Under the pieces are notes generated by a model, which searched no databases, had not been told where the DNA came from, and worked only from the letters and a program-made list of their open reading frames with translations. The position numbers were made by a program, and so were the translations under genes. From positions 1 through 64,000 of the forward strand of contig SHWC01000002.1 of assembly GCA_009691045.1 (NCBI GenBank): a stretch of DNA of 64,000 nucleotides. Direction: 5' to 3'. Shown here piece after piece: positions 42,964 to 50,983 of the stretch (positions within the stretch are counted from its first letter, which is position 1; the number at the start of each line of letters is the position of its first letter). Origin of the DNA: Alphaproteobacteria bacterium. GTDB taxonomy: Bacteria > Pseudomonadota > Alphaproteobacteria > UBA828.

Positions 42964-44301
42964 TCATGCCGTAGGTTTCGGGGGGGACAGTAACCTGCCT
43001 TCGGCCGCTAGGCTTTCAAGAACGGCGCGCGGCCAAGCGACCGAAACCTGCGCGCCGCCGCCCTGACGATTGCGGAAGATGATTTCCGCCCCGGTCCGCT
43101 CCAACAGGGTCTTGGCGATAAAGAGCCCGAGCCCAAGCCGCCCCGCCTCGCGCCGGGTCGAAACATAGGGCTCGCCGAGTTCGGCCAAGAGACCCGGCGG
43201 AAAACCCGGCCCGTCATCGAGCACATCGATCGTGACCTGCTTGTCATCCCATCCAACGTGCAACTCAACCACCACTCGACTGAACTCGACCGCGTTTTCG
43301 ACCAGATTGCCGAGCCCATGCATGATTTCGGCGCGCCTCGCCGTTTCAGGCTCGAGCGCCGTGGAATGGCCAAGAGCCTGAGGCAGAATAACCACGCGCC
43401 GCTCGCGCGGGCGGTGCGGCGCGGCGGCGGCCTCGGCCAACGCGCTGACCGGCAGGCGCCCAAAGGGTGAATCGAGCGCGCCTTGGCTGAGACCCGAGAG
43501 CCGTCCCAAAATCTCGCGACAGCGCGCGGTCTGCTCGACCAAGAGACGCATATCATGCGCTAGCGGGCTGCCCGCCGGCAGTTCGCGCGCGATTTCCTTG
43601 GTGACCAGCAAAATGGTCGAGAGCGGCGTGCCCAATTCATGGGCCGCCGCGGCCGAGAGCGCGCCCAAGGCCGAGAGGCGCTGTTCCTTGGCGAGCGCCG
43701 ATTGCAGCGCATCATAGGCATCGCTCATGCGTCGCGCCTCGGCCGACACACGAAAAATATAGGCCGCGATGAAAACCGTGCCGAGCACCAGCGCCGCCCA
43801 GAGACCCGTCATATAGACCGGCGGCAGAACGAGCGGCGAGCCATCCCATGGCAAGGGCCAATGGAAAATCGCTACCAATGAAATGCACACGAGCGCGAGC
43901 GTGCACAACACGACCGTCGAGCGCAGGCTGAGAATGGTCGCCGCGACCGTGACCGGCACCACGAACAGCAACGCGAAGGGATTTTGCAAACCCCCGGTCA
44001 ACGCCAGCAGCACCGAAAGTTGGATCACGTCATAGCCCAGATAGAGCGCCGCATCGGTATCGCCGAGCCGGGTTTGCGGCGGCCACAGCGCGGTGCTCAG
44101 CACATTAACGAGTGCTGAAAGCCCGACCGCGCCGAGCGTCAACAAAAGCGGCAATTCGAAGCCGAGCGAAAAATGCACCGCGAGCAGGCTGACCAATTGC
44201 CCGCTGATCGCGACCCAGCGAATCAGAATAAGCGTACGCAGGCGGATCGGTCCGCCCGGCGCGCGCGGGCTTCGAGTTTCGAGCCAATTCGCGATTTCCA
44301 T
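42964..44301 (-). CDS. regB: RegB/ActS/PrrB-type redox sensor histidine kinase
   Basis: Multi-TM N-terminus with GGLQNPF, H-box LGALSAAAAHELGTPLSTI, conserved Cys in QTARCREILGRLS; adjacent to regA. Confidence 0.93.
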   Translation of the reverse strand: MEIANWLETRSPRAPGGPIRLRTLILIRWVAISGQLVSLLAVHFSLGFELPLLLTLGAVGLSALVNVLSTALWPPQTRLGDTDAALYLGYDVIQLSVLLALTGGLQNPFALLFVVPVTVAATILSLRSTVVLCTLALVCISLVAIFHWPLPWDGSPLVLPPVYMTGLWAALVLGTVFIAAYIFRVSAEARRMSDAYDALQSALAKEQRLSALGALSAAAAHELGTPLSTILLVTKEIARELPAGSPLAHDMRLLVEQTARCREILGRLSGLSQGALDSPFGRLPVSALAEAAAAPHRPRERRVVILPQALGHSTALEPETARRAEIMHGLGNLVENAVEFSRVVVELHVGWDDKQVTIDVLDDGPGFPPGLLAELGEPYVSTRREAGRLGLGLFIAKTLLERTGAEIIFRNRQGGGAQVSVAWPRAVLESLAAEGRLLSPPKPTA

Positions 44302-44408
44302 GTGGTCTTATACCAAGTCGCGCGCCGCTTGACCCGTGGCGCACTGCACGTGCGCCGCGTTCAGCAAGTCTTTACCGGCGTGACCGCGCCACACAAATCT
44401 CCCTCTTT

Positions 44409-44487
44409 CGTCATTGCCGGGCCCGGACCCGGCAATCCAGTTCCTTTCTTCAAGACTGGATGGCCGGGTCTTCACCCGGCCATGACG
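44409..44487. repeat. Double-hairpin repeat, copy B
   Basis: CGTCAT-TGCCGGGCCCGGACCCGGCA-ATCCA...TGGAT-GGCCGGGTCTTCACCCGGCC-ATGACG architecture. Confidence 0.75.
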
Positions 44488-44545
44488 GCAGTGGGAGGCG
44501 CGTCATTCCCTGGCCCGACTCGGGGGCGTCGGGCGATACTCAAGC

Positions 44546-45286
44546 ATGACCTCAGACGTGATCGTGGCCGAATCCATCAGCAAGCGCTTCCGCGCCGTAA
44601 CCGCGCTTGAGACCATGAGCCTCAGGATCGCGGGCGGAAAAACCACCGGCCTCTTGGGCGGCAATGGCGCGGGCAAGACCACCACCATGGCGATTTTGCT
44701 CGGGCTCCTCCGGCCATCGAGCGGCCGGATTGAGATTTTCGGCCTCGAACTTGAACGGCATCGCTATGAGCTCCTGCCCCGCATGAACTTCTCCTCGCCC
44801 TATGTCGATCTGCCCCATCGCCTGACCGCGCTTGAAAATCTGCGCGTCTACGCACGGCTCTATGGTGTCAGGCGGCCCGAGGTGCGCATCGCCGAGCTGG
44901 CCGAGGCCCTCGATATCGGCGCGCTATTGCGCCGCCCGGTCGGCAAGCTCTCGGCCGGCCAACGCACCCGCATCGCGCTCGCCAAGGCGCTGATCAACCG
45001 CCCCGCGCTTTTGTTGCTCGACGAGCCGACCGCTTCGCTCGATCCCGATACGGCGGATTGGGTGCGCAGCTATCTCGAGCGCTATCGCACCGAGTCCGGC
45101 GCCACCATTCTGCTCGCCTCGCACAACATGGCCGAGGTCGAGCGCCTGTGCGATGACGTGATCATGTTGAAGGCGGGCCGCCTGGTTGATCGCGGCTCAC
45201 CCACCGAGCTGATCGCGCGCTATGGCCGCCACACCATGGAAGAAGTGTTCCTCGATATCGCGCGTGAAGGCGCGCGGGCCCAATGA
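44546..45286 (+). CDS. ABC transporter ATP-binding protein (ABC-2 type exporter)
   Basis: Walker A GLLGGNGAGKTTTMAIL, signature LSAGQRTRIALAKALI, Walker B LLLLDEPTASLDPD. Confidence 0.93.
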   Translation: MTSDVIVAESISKRFRAVTALETMSLRIAGGKTTGLLGGNGAGKTTTMAILLGLLRPSSGRIEIFGLELERHRYELLPRMNFSSPYVDLPHRLTALENLRVYARLYGVRRPEVRIAELAEALDIGALLRRPVGKLSAGQRTRIALAKALINRPALLLLDEPTASLDPDTADWVRSYLERYRTESGATILLASHNMAEVERLCDDVIMLKAGRLVDRGSPTELIARYGRHTMEEVFLDIAREGARAQ

Positions 45287-45308
45287 CCGATCGTCACACG
45301 ATCGAATA

Positions 45309-45412
45309 CCAAGTCTCGATGAGTTTGACTCATCGCGCTCCGCTAGCACGTGGCCCTCATCGAGACTTGGCCGGCGCGACCGCGCCGCGCCGCTCTTGCG
45401 GCGGAAGGCAAG
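45309..45412. repeat. Multi-hairpin dispersed element, copy 1
   Basis: 15-bp perfect inverted repeat (45309-45323 / 45356-45370) followed by two GC-rich hairpins; shared with 50058-50134. Confidence 0.8.
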
Positions 45413-45449
45413 CGTGCGGAGCACGCGCCCGGCGCGTGAGGGCGTCACG

Positions 45450-46286
45450 ATGATCGATCACGATCATCGTGACATAACAGACCTCCGACGCACCGGTCCC
45501 TTGTCGCGAATCGGCGCGCTATCGCTGCGTCATCTTTATCTCTTGCGTGGCTCATGGCCGCGTTTGTTGGAGTTGATCTATTGGCCGACCGTGCAGATGA
45601 TTCTTTGGGGCCTGATCACCCAATTCCTGATGACGCAGAGCCTCTGGGTGCAGCAAGCGGGCGGCGCGCTGATCGCGGGCGTACTGCTATGGGACGTGCT
45701 GTTTCGCGGTCAGCTCGGCTTCACGTTGATGTTTCTGGAAGAAATGTGGTCGCGCAATCTCGGCCATTTGTTCGTCAGCCCGATCCGCCCGATCGAGATC
45801 GTCATCACCTTCATGCTGATGAGCCTGATCCGCACGCTGATCGGCGTCGGCGGCGCCTCGATCATCGCGATCATCCTCTATCACTATTCGATTTTTGACA
45901 TGGGCCCGGCGCTGATCGCGTTCTTTTTCGGTTTGATCGTGATGAGCTGGGCGCTCGGCATGCTGGTCACCGCGATGATCCTACGCTTCGGCCTCGGCGC
46001 CGAGAGCCTGGCATGGTTTTTGGTTTTCGCGCTGGCGCCGGTCAGTGGGGTTTATTATCCGATCAGCGTGTTGCCCGATTGGCTGCAAACGCTGGCATTC
46101 GGTCTGCCCTCGGCCCATGTCTTCGAGGGCATGCGGGCGGTGCTGATCGATCATGTGGTGCGCTGGGATTTACTGCGCCACGTTCTGGTGCTCGATGCTG
46201 TCTATCTGATCATCGGTGGCGCGATCTTCCTCTTCTCCATCCGCATCGCCCGCCAACGCGGCCTCTTGCATCAGGTGGGGGAGTAG
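45450..46286 (+). CDS. ABC-2 type transporter permease
   Basis: LIYWPTVQMILWGLITQFLM..., six-TM ABC-2 membrane pattern, LAPVSGVYYPISVLPDWLQTLAFGLPSAHVFEGMRAVL. ATG at 45450 preferred over the track start at 45222. Confidence 0.88.
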   Translation: MIDHDHRDITDLRRTGPLSRIGALSLRHLYLLRGSWPRLLELIYWPTVQMILWGLITQFLMTQSLWVQQAGGALIAGVLLWDVLFRGQLGFTLMFLEEMWSRNLGHLFVSPIRPIEIVITFMLMSLIRTLIGVGGASIIAIILYHYSIFDMGPALIAFFFGLIVMSWALGMLVTAMILRFGLGAESLAWFLVFALAPVSGVYYPISVLPDWLQTLAFGLPSAHVFEGMRAVLIDHVVRWDLLRHVLVLDAVYLIIGGAIFLFSIRIARQRGLLHQVGE

Positions 46287-46508
46287 CGCGTAGCGGATTG
46301 GCTCTGGCGTTGAGAACTCATTGACGCGCAATTCGAGCGCCGAAGACTGCTTTGAGCCCCGAACCAGCCGTCCTCCGCAAAGTCGCTTGATGTTTAGCGA
46401 TGACCCGAAGCGAACGAAATTGCGCGGCCAGGTTCAGCAATTCTCCTTCGTCGGTCTCCCGCGGACTTCGAGCGGTCTCAAAGTTGATAGAATCAATCCG
46501 GCTATTGT

Positions 46509-46636
46509 CGTCATTCCGGCGGCTTAGGCGAGCCCGAGCGCCATCGGCGCTCGGATCCGAGCCTTGCCAGCCGGAATCCATGGTTGAGCCGCACTCTCTC
46601 GCGTCACGATGGATACCCGCTTTCGCGGGTATGACG
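46509..46636. repeat. Double-hairpin repeat, copy C
   Basis: CGTCAT-TCCGGC...GCCGGA-ATCCA...TGGAT-ACCCGCTTTCGCGGGT-ATGACG. Confidence 0.7.
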
Positions 46637-46754
46637 ACATTGGGGATTGCATACAGCTAGGCCGCAACCGCCTTAGTGCGTCAGCGGGCCTGGCCAGGCT
46701 TGATACACTGCTCGTTGGAACCTAAGTGTCTTTCCTGCCAACCACGGATGAAAA

Positions 46755-47417
46755 TTGATGCCCGATTTCATCAGCGAGGACGATCTGAACACGTTTGACG
46801 GATGGCTCAGATATCAGGGCGTCGACAAGGACACCGCCGAGCCGGACGCATTGGAGATGTGGAGGCGTCTCTTCGATGAGGGGAAGCGTCGCCCCAAGGT
46901 CGGACTAATGAAGATTCAGCGGGTTTCCGGCGGGCAAATATACGCGGTGGCGATCCAAGACGGAGCCGATCTGTGGCTGACTTTGTGGCTTCGTTGCTCG
47001 CCAAGGGGTGACGTATATATCTTGTTCCCGAGTGGCAATCGTGACCGGGAAGCACATGCGAGCTATCACGTCGATGGCACCTTCCACCAAAAAAGCGCCG
47101 GCCACGCCTCTTACAAAAAGAAACTTCAGCCCTTGACGCATGCATTCAGCAAGAGCGAACACCTGGGATTATATGGTGGTCACGGAAAAGGCACCGGGGC
47201 GGTCTGCGATCGATCAGCGTTTGATGGAGTGGTTATCGTTGAGCCTGGGATTTTGGGTCCAAGGAGTGGTTCAGTTGGGATTGACCTAGTGGAACCCAAG
47301 TATCTGCCCGAGTGGAACGAGGGCGAGGGCCAAAGATTTTATCTTCAAGCCCCTCATCGGAGAGACGTCTTTCCGCGAAATGGTCGTCCTTCGGTTGTGA
47401 TCACGATTACGCGATGA
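46755..47417 (+). CDS. Hypothetical protein (no recognised family)
   Basis: 220 aa ORF MMPDFISEDDLNTFDGWLRYQGVDKDTAEPDALEMWRRLFDEG..., isolated between repeats and cobT. Confidence 0.6.
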   Translation: MMPDFISEDDLNTFDGWLRYQGVDKDTAEPDALEMWRRLFDEGKRRPKVGLMKIQRVSGGQIYAVAIQDGADLWLTLWLRCSPRGDVYILFPSGNRDREAHASYHVDGTFHQKSAGHASYKKKLQPLTHAFSKSEHLGLYGGHGKGTGAVCDRSAFDGVVIVEPGILGPRSGSVGIDLVEPKYLPEWNEGEGQRFYLQAPHRRDVFPRNGRPSVVITITR

Positions 47418-47469
47418 AGGCCTAACCAGACTCCGCATAGCGCTTTTTCTCGACGCGACAGAAATCGGA

Positions 47470-48507
47470 TTACGCCTCCTTCCCACTCACGCCCGCTTCC
47501 GCAAAGGTCGCCATGCCGGTGTGGCAAGCGAGCGCGGCGCGCACGAGGAAGGCGGCAAGCGCGGCGCCCGAGGCCTCGCCAAGCCGCATGTCCAAATCGA
47601 CCAGCGGCAAAAGCCCGAGCGCGGCGATCAAGCGCCGATGGCCGGCCTCGGCCGAACAATGGCCGATCTGGCAATGCGCCAGCGCGTCCGCGCCGAGCCT
47701 GAAAAGCGGCAGCGCCGCCGCCGTGCAGGTGAAACCATCGAGCAACACGGGCACACTCTTTAATCTGGCGCCGAGCACCGCGCCCATCAACGCCGCGAGC
47801 TCGCGCCCGCCTAGGCGCCGCATCGCTTGAAGCGGATCGGCGAGTGCGTCTCGATGGCGGCTAAGCCCTTCATCGATCACCGCGCGTTTGCGTGCGAGAC
47901 CCTGATCATCAACACCCGTGCCGCGCCCGGCCCAGTGCGCGCCATCGCCACCCAGCAACGCCGCGCAAAGCGCCGCCGCGCTCGTGGTGTTGGCGATGCC
48001 CATTTCGCCCAAGCATAAAAGATCGGGCGCCGGCTCCACCGCCGCCATGCCGATTTGAATGGCCTCGATAAATTCCGCCTCGCTCAGGGCGGGCGCTTCG
48101 GTGAAATCGGCGGTCGGTTGCTCAAGCGCAATCGGCACGACGCGAAGCTCGGCGCCCAGCAACGTCGCGAGTTGATTGATCGCGGCGCCGCCGCGCGCAT
48201 AATTCTTTACCATCTCGGCGGTGACCGCAGGCGGAAACGCCGAAACGCCCTTCCCCGCAATGCCATGATTGCCGGCGAACACCACGATGCGAATACGCGC
48301 GGCGCTCGGCATCGCGCGGTCCTGCCAACCCGCCATCCAAAGCGCGAGCTCCTCGAGCCGGCCGAGCGAGCCCGGCGGTTTGGTCAATGTGCTTTGGCGC
48401 GCGACGGCCGCGTCGGTCGCGCCGCGCGCGGGCGCCGGCAGTGCGCGACACAGCGCCCGCACATCGTCGAGACAGCCGATTTTGGGCAACACAGCAACAT
48501 CGCTCAT
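47470..48507 (-). CDS. cobT: Nicotinate-nucleotide--dimethylbenzimidazole phosphoribosyltransferase
   Basis: TKPPGSLGRLEELALWMAGWQ, VFAGNHGIAGKGVSAFPPAVTAEMV, GEMGIANTTSAAALCAALLGG. Confidence 0.96.
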   Translation of the reverse strand: MSDVAVLPKIGCLDDVRALCRALPAPARGATDAAVARQSTLTKPPGSLGRLEELALWMAGWQDRAMPSAARIRIVVFAGNHGIAGKGVSAFPPAVTAEMVKNYARGGAAINQLATLLGAELRVVPIALEQPTADFTEAPALSEAEFIEAIQIGMAAVEPAPDLLCLGEMGIANTTSAAALCAALLGGDGAHWAGRGTGVDDQGLARKRAVIDEGLSRHRDALADPLQAMRRLGGRELAALMGAVLGARLKSVPVLLDGFTCTAAALPLFRLGADALAHCQIGHCSAEAGHRRLIAALGLLPLVDLDMRLGEASGAALAAFLVRAALACHTGMATFAEAGVSGKEA

Positions 48508-48581
48508 CGAGGGTGGCCTTGGCGCGTGAGGGAACCTATCCTATAACCCGAACCCGAACCGTGACCACAGGAGAGCCGCGT

Positions 48582-49418
48582 TTGGCGCACGACGACAACC
48601 CCCGTGATGATCAGGCCGCCCGTTTCGCGCGGCGGATCGAACGCGAGACGCGCGCCTGGCTCGCCGATTGTTCGGCCGCGGCACGGCTTTTGACCCGCTT
48701 GCCTCCGATTCTGCGCCGGCGTTTCGCGGACGCGGACGCCATGGCCGCGCCGGGCCCGATCGGGCGTGCCGTGCGCGCGTTTCCAGTGGTCGGCGCGGGC
48801 GTCGGGCTCGCCGCCGGACTTGTTTATCTGATCCTGCACGCCATCGGCCTGCCGGCCGCCATTGCCGGCATTGTGGCGATCGCGATCGGCGCGCTCTTAA
48901 CCGGCGCGTTGCACGAAGATGGCCTCGCCGATACCGCCGATGGCTTTGGCGGCGGCGATACGCGCGAACGCAAATTGGAGCTGATGCATGACAGCCGCAT
49001 CGGCGCCTATGGCGTGCTCGCGCTTCTGCTCGTGCTCGGCGCCAAGCTCGGCACGTTGGTCGACCTTGAAAGCATCGGCCTCGTTTTAGCCGCGCTGATT
49101 TGTTCGGGCGCCGTCTCGCGCGCGCTGATGCCACCTCTGATGCGCTGGCTCCCGCCGGCCCGGAATGAAGGGCTCAGCGCCAGCGCCGGCCAACCGCCCG
49201 GCGATGCGGTGCTGATCGGCCTTGGCCTTGCCGTTGTCTTGTCGCTCATTCTGTTCAATTGGGTAGGCTTGATCGCCTGCCTCATCGCCGCGCTCGGCGC
49301 CTATGGCATGGCGCTGCTCGCCCGCCGCCAAATCGGCGGTCACACGGGCGATGTGTTGGGCGCGACGCAACAAGTTGCGGACCTGCTCTTCCTGCTCACC
49401 ATCGCCGTGATTTTATGA
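48582..49418 (+). CDS. cobS: Adenosylcobinamide-GDP ribazoletransferase (cobalamin synthase)
   Basis: ALHEDGLADTADGFGGGDTRERKLELMHDSRIGAYGVLAL. TTG start behind GGAGAG; start uncertain (GTG 48561 also possible). Confidence 0.93.
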   Translation: MAHDDNPRDDQAARFARRIERETRAWLADCSAAARLLTRLPPILRRRFADADAMAAPGPIGRAVRAFPVVGAGVGLAAGLVYLILHAIGLPAAIAGIVAIAIGALLTGALHEDGLADTADGFGGGDTRERKLELMHDSRIGAYGVLALLLVLGAKLGTLVDLESIGLVLAALICSGAVSRALMPPLMRWLPPARNEGLSASAGQPPGDAVLIGLGLAVVLSLILFNWVGLIACLIAALGAYGMALLARRQIGGHTGDVLGATQQVADLLFLLTIAVIL

Positions 49419-50071
49419 GTGCGGCGAAGCGGCCGTTGGTCACCCATTGGTGGTGGATCAGACACGCGCCCGTGCGCGACCATGGCGGGCGCTGTTATGG
49501 CCAAAGCGATGTGCGCGCCGATGTGTCGGACGACGCGGCCTTTGCCGCGCTGGCCCGGGCTCTGCCGCAAGGCGCGCTTTGGGTGACCACCCAATTGATG
49601 CGCACGCAACAAACCGCGGCGGCGATTGCGGCCGCAGGCCACCCGGTGCCCGTGGCGCTGGTCGAACCCGCTTTGGCCGAGCAAAATTTTGGCCTGTGGC
49701 AGGGCCGTCGCTATGAGGAGATCGATCAGGATTTGGACGGCGGAGCGCATAAATTCTGGATCGCGCCGGCTCATCATTCGCCGCCCGAGGGCGAATCCTT
49801 CATCGACGTGATCTCGCGCGCCGGCGGCGCGATCGAGCGGCTGACGCGCGCCCACGCCGGACGCCATATCGTCGCGGTGGCGCATGGCGGCACGATCCGC
49901 GCGGCGCTTCAAGTCGCGCTCGACACCTCGCCCGAACGCGCGCTTGCCTTTGCCATCGACAATCTCTCGCTCACCCGGATCGACCATGTCGACGGCCCGG
50001 GTCAAGGCGGCCAATGGCGGGTCGTTTCGGTCAATCTCTCGCCCATTCATCCCAATACCAAGGCTCGCTGA
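49415..50071 (+). CDS. cobC: Histidine phosphatase family protein, likely alpha-ribazole phosphatase
   Basis: WWWIRHAPV (RHG-like), LAEQNFGLWQGRRYEEI, VAVAHGGTIRAAL; overlaps cobS end by ATGA. Confidence 0.85.
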   Translation: MSAAKRPLVTHWWWIRHAPVRDHGGRCYGQSDVRADVSDDAAFAALARALPQGALWVTTQLMRTQQTAAAIAAAGHPVPVALVEPALAEQNFGLWQGRRYEEIDQDLDGGAHKFWIAPAHHSPPEGESFIDVISRAGGAIERLTRAHAGRHIVAVAHGGTIRAALQVALDTSPERALAFAIDNLSLTRIDHVDGPGQGGQWRVVSVNLSPIHPNTKAR

Positions 50072-50134
50072 GCCAAGCTCAGTGGGCCTTGGCCGGCGCG
50101 ACCGCGCCGCGCCGCTTATGCGGCGAATGCCAAG
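50058..50134. repeat. Multi-hairpin dispersed element, copy 2
   Basis: CCAAGGCTCGCTGAG / CTCAGTGGGCCTTGG stem (50058-50072 / 50078-50092) followed by the same two GC-rich hairpins as copy 1. Confidence 0.75.
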
Positions 50135-50171
50135 TCTGCTTGGCATAATTCATAGCCAAGTCGCCGGGCAT

Positions 50172-50385
50172 GGTTTAGCCTCGGCTCTGACGGCAAGATA
50201 GGGAAGCCGGTGCCGCGACAAGGGCCATCAGCCTTGGTCGCCAGGCCGGCGCTGCCCCCGCAACTGTGAGCGGTGAGGCCTGATCCTTCCGGGCGGATTC
50301 CCCGCACGGGCCACTGGCGCTGAGCGCCGGGAAGGTGGGATTGGGCCGCTGAACCCGAGCCAGGAGACCTCCTTTCCGTCACGGC
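50172..50385 (+). ncRNA. Cobalamin (B12) riboswitch
   Basis: aagatagggaagccggtg, gctgcccccgcaactgtgagcggtg, gccactggcgctgagcgccgggaaggt, B12-box gagccaggagacct; immediately upstream of cobP-cobW-cobN. Confidence 0.95.
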
Positions 50386-50407
50386 CACGCGACTCCTCGG
50401 AGGGAGG

Positions 50408-50983
50408 ATGCCTGCGACTTTGACCTCTGGCGCGGCACAAGCCGCGCTCTATCCGAATGGTTTGGCGAGGCTCACGCTCGTCATTGGCGGCGCGCGCTCG
50501 GGCAAGAGCGGCTTTGCCGAACGGCTTTGCTTGGCCTCAGGCCTCCGCCCGCTCTATTTGGCCACCGCCGAAGCGCGCGATGCCGAAATGGCGGCCCGCA
50601 TCGCCGACCATCAACAACGCCGAGGTTCGCTATGGCGCCGTGTCGAAGCGCCGCTTGAATTGGTCGACGCGCTTGAGGCCCATGCCGGAATTCACGCCAT
50701 TGTGCTGGTCGATTGCCTGACGCTTTGGCTCTCGAACCTAATCGAAGCCGATCGCGCCATCGAAGCCGAGACCGCGCGCCTTATCGAGGCGCTCGCCCGC
50801 CTCACCGGCCCGGTGGTGTTCGTCTCAAACGAAGTCGGCCTCGGCATCGTGCCCGACAACGCGCTGGCCCGGCGCTTTCGCGATGAAGCCGGGCGGCTCA
50901 ATCAACGCATCGCCGCAACGGCCGACCGCGTGGTGTTCATCGCCGCCGGCCTGCCGCTCACGCTCAAAGGAGTTGCCGCATGA
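50408..50983 (+). CDS. cobP: Bifunctional adenosylcobinamide kinase / adenosylcobinamide-phosphate guanylyltransferase
   Basis: LVIGGARSGKSGFAERLC, VLVDCLTLWLSNLI, VFVSNEVGLGIVPDNALARRFRDEAGRLNQ. Confidence 0.95.
   Translation: MPATLTSGAAQAALYPNGLARLTLVIGGARSGKSGFAERLCLASGLRPLYLATAEARDAEMAARIADHQQRRGSLWRRVEAPLELVDALEAHAGIHAIVLVDCLTLWLSNLIEADRAIEAETARLIEALARLTGPVVFVSNEVGLGIVPDNALARRFRDEAGRLNQRIAATADRVVFIAAGLPLTLKGVAA

Noticed and set aside
46318-46581. 87-aa minus-strand ORF in the island
   Set aside because: Overlaps the double-hairpin repeat and has no recognisable domain; could be a gene remnant but cannot be supported.
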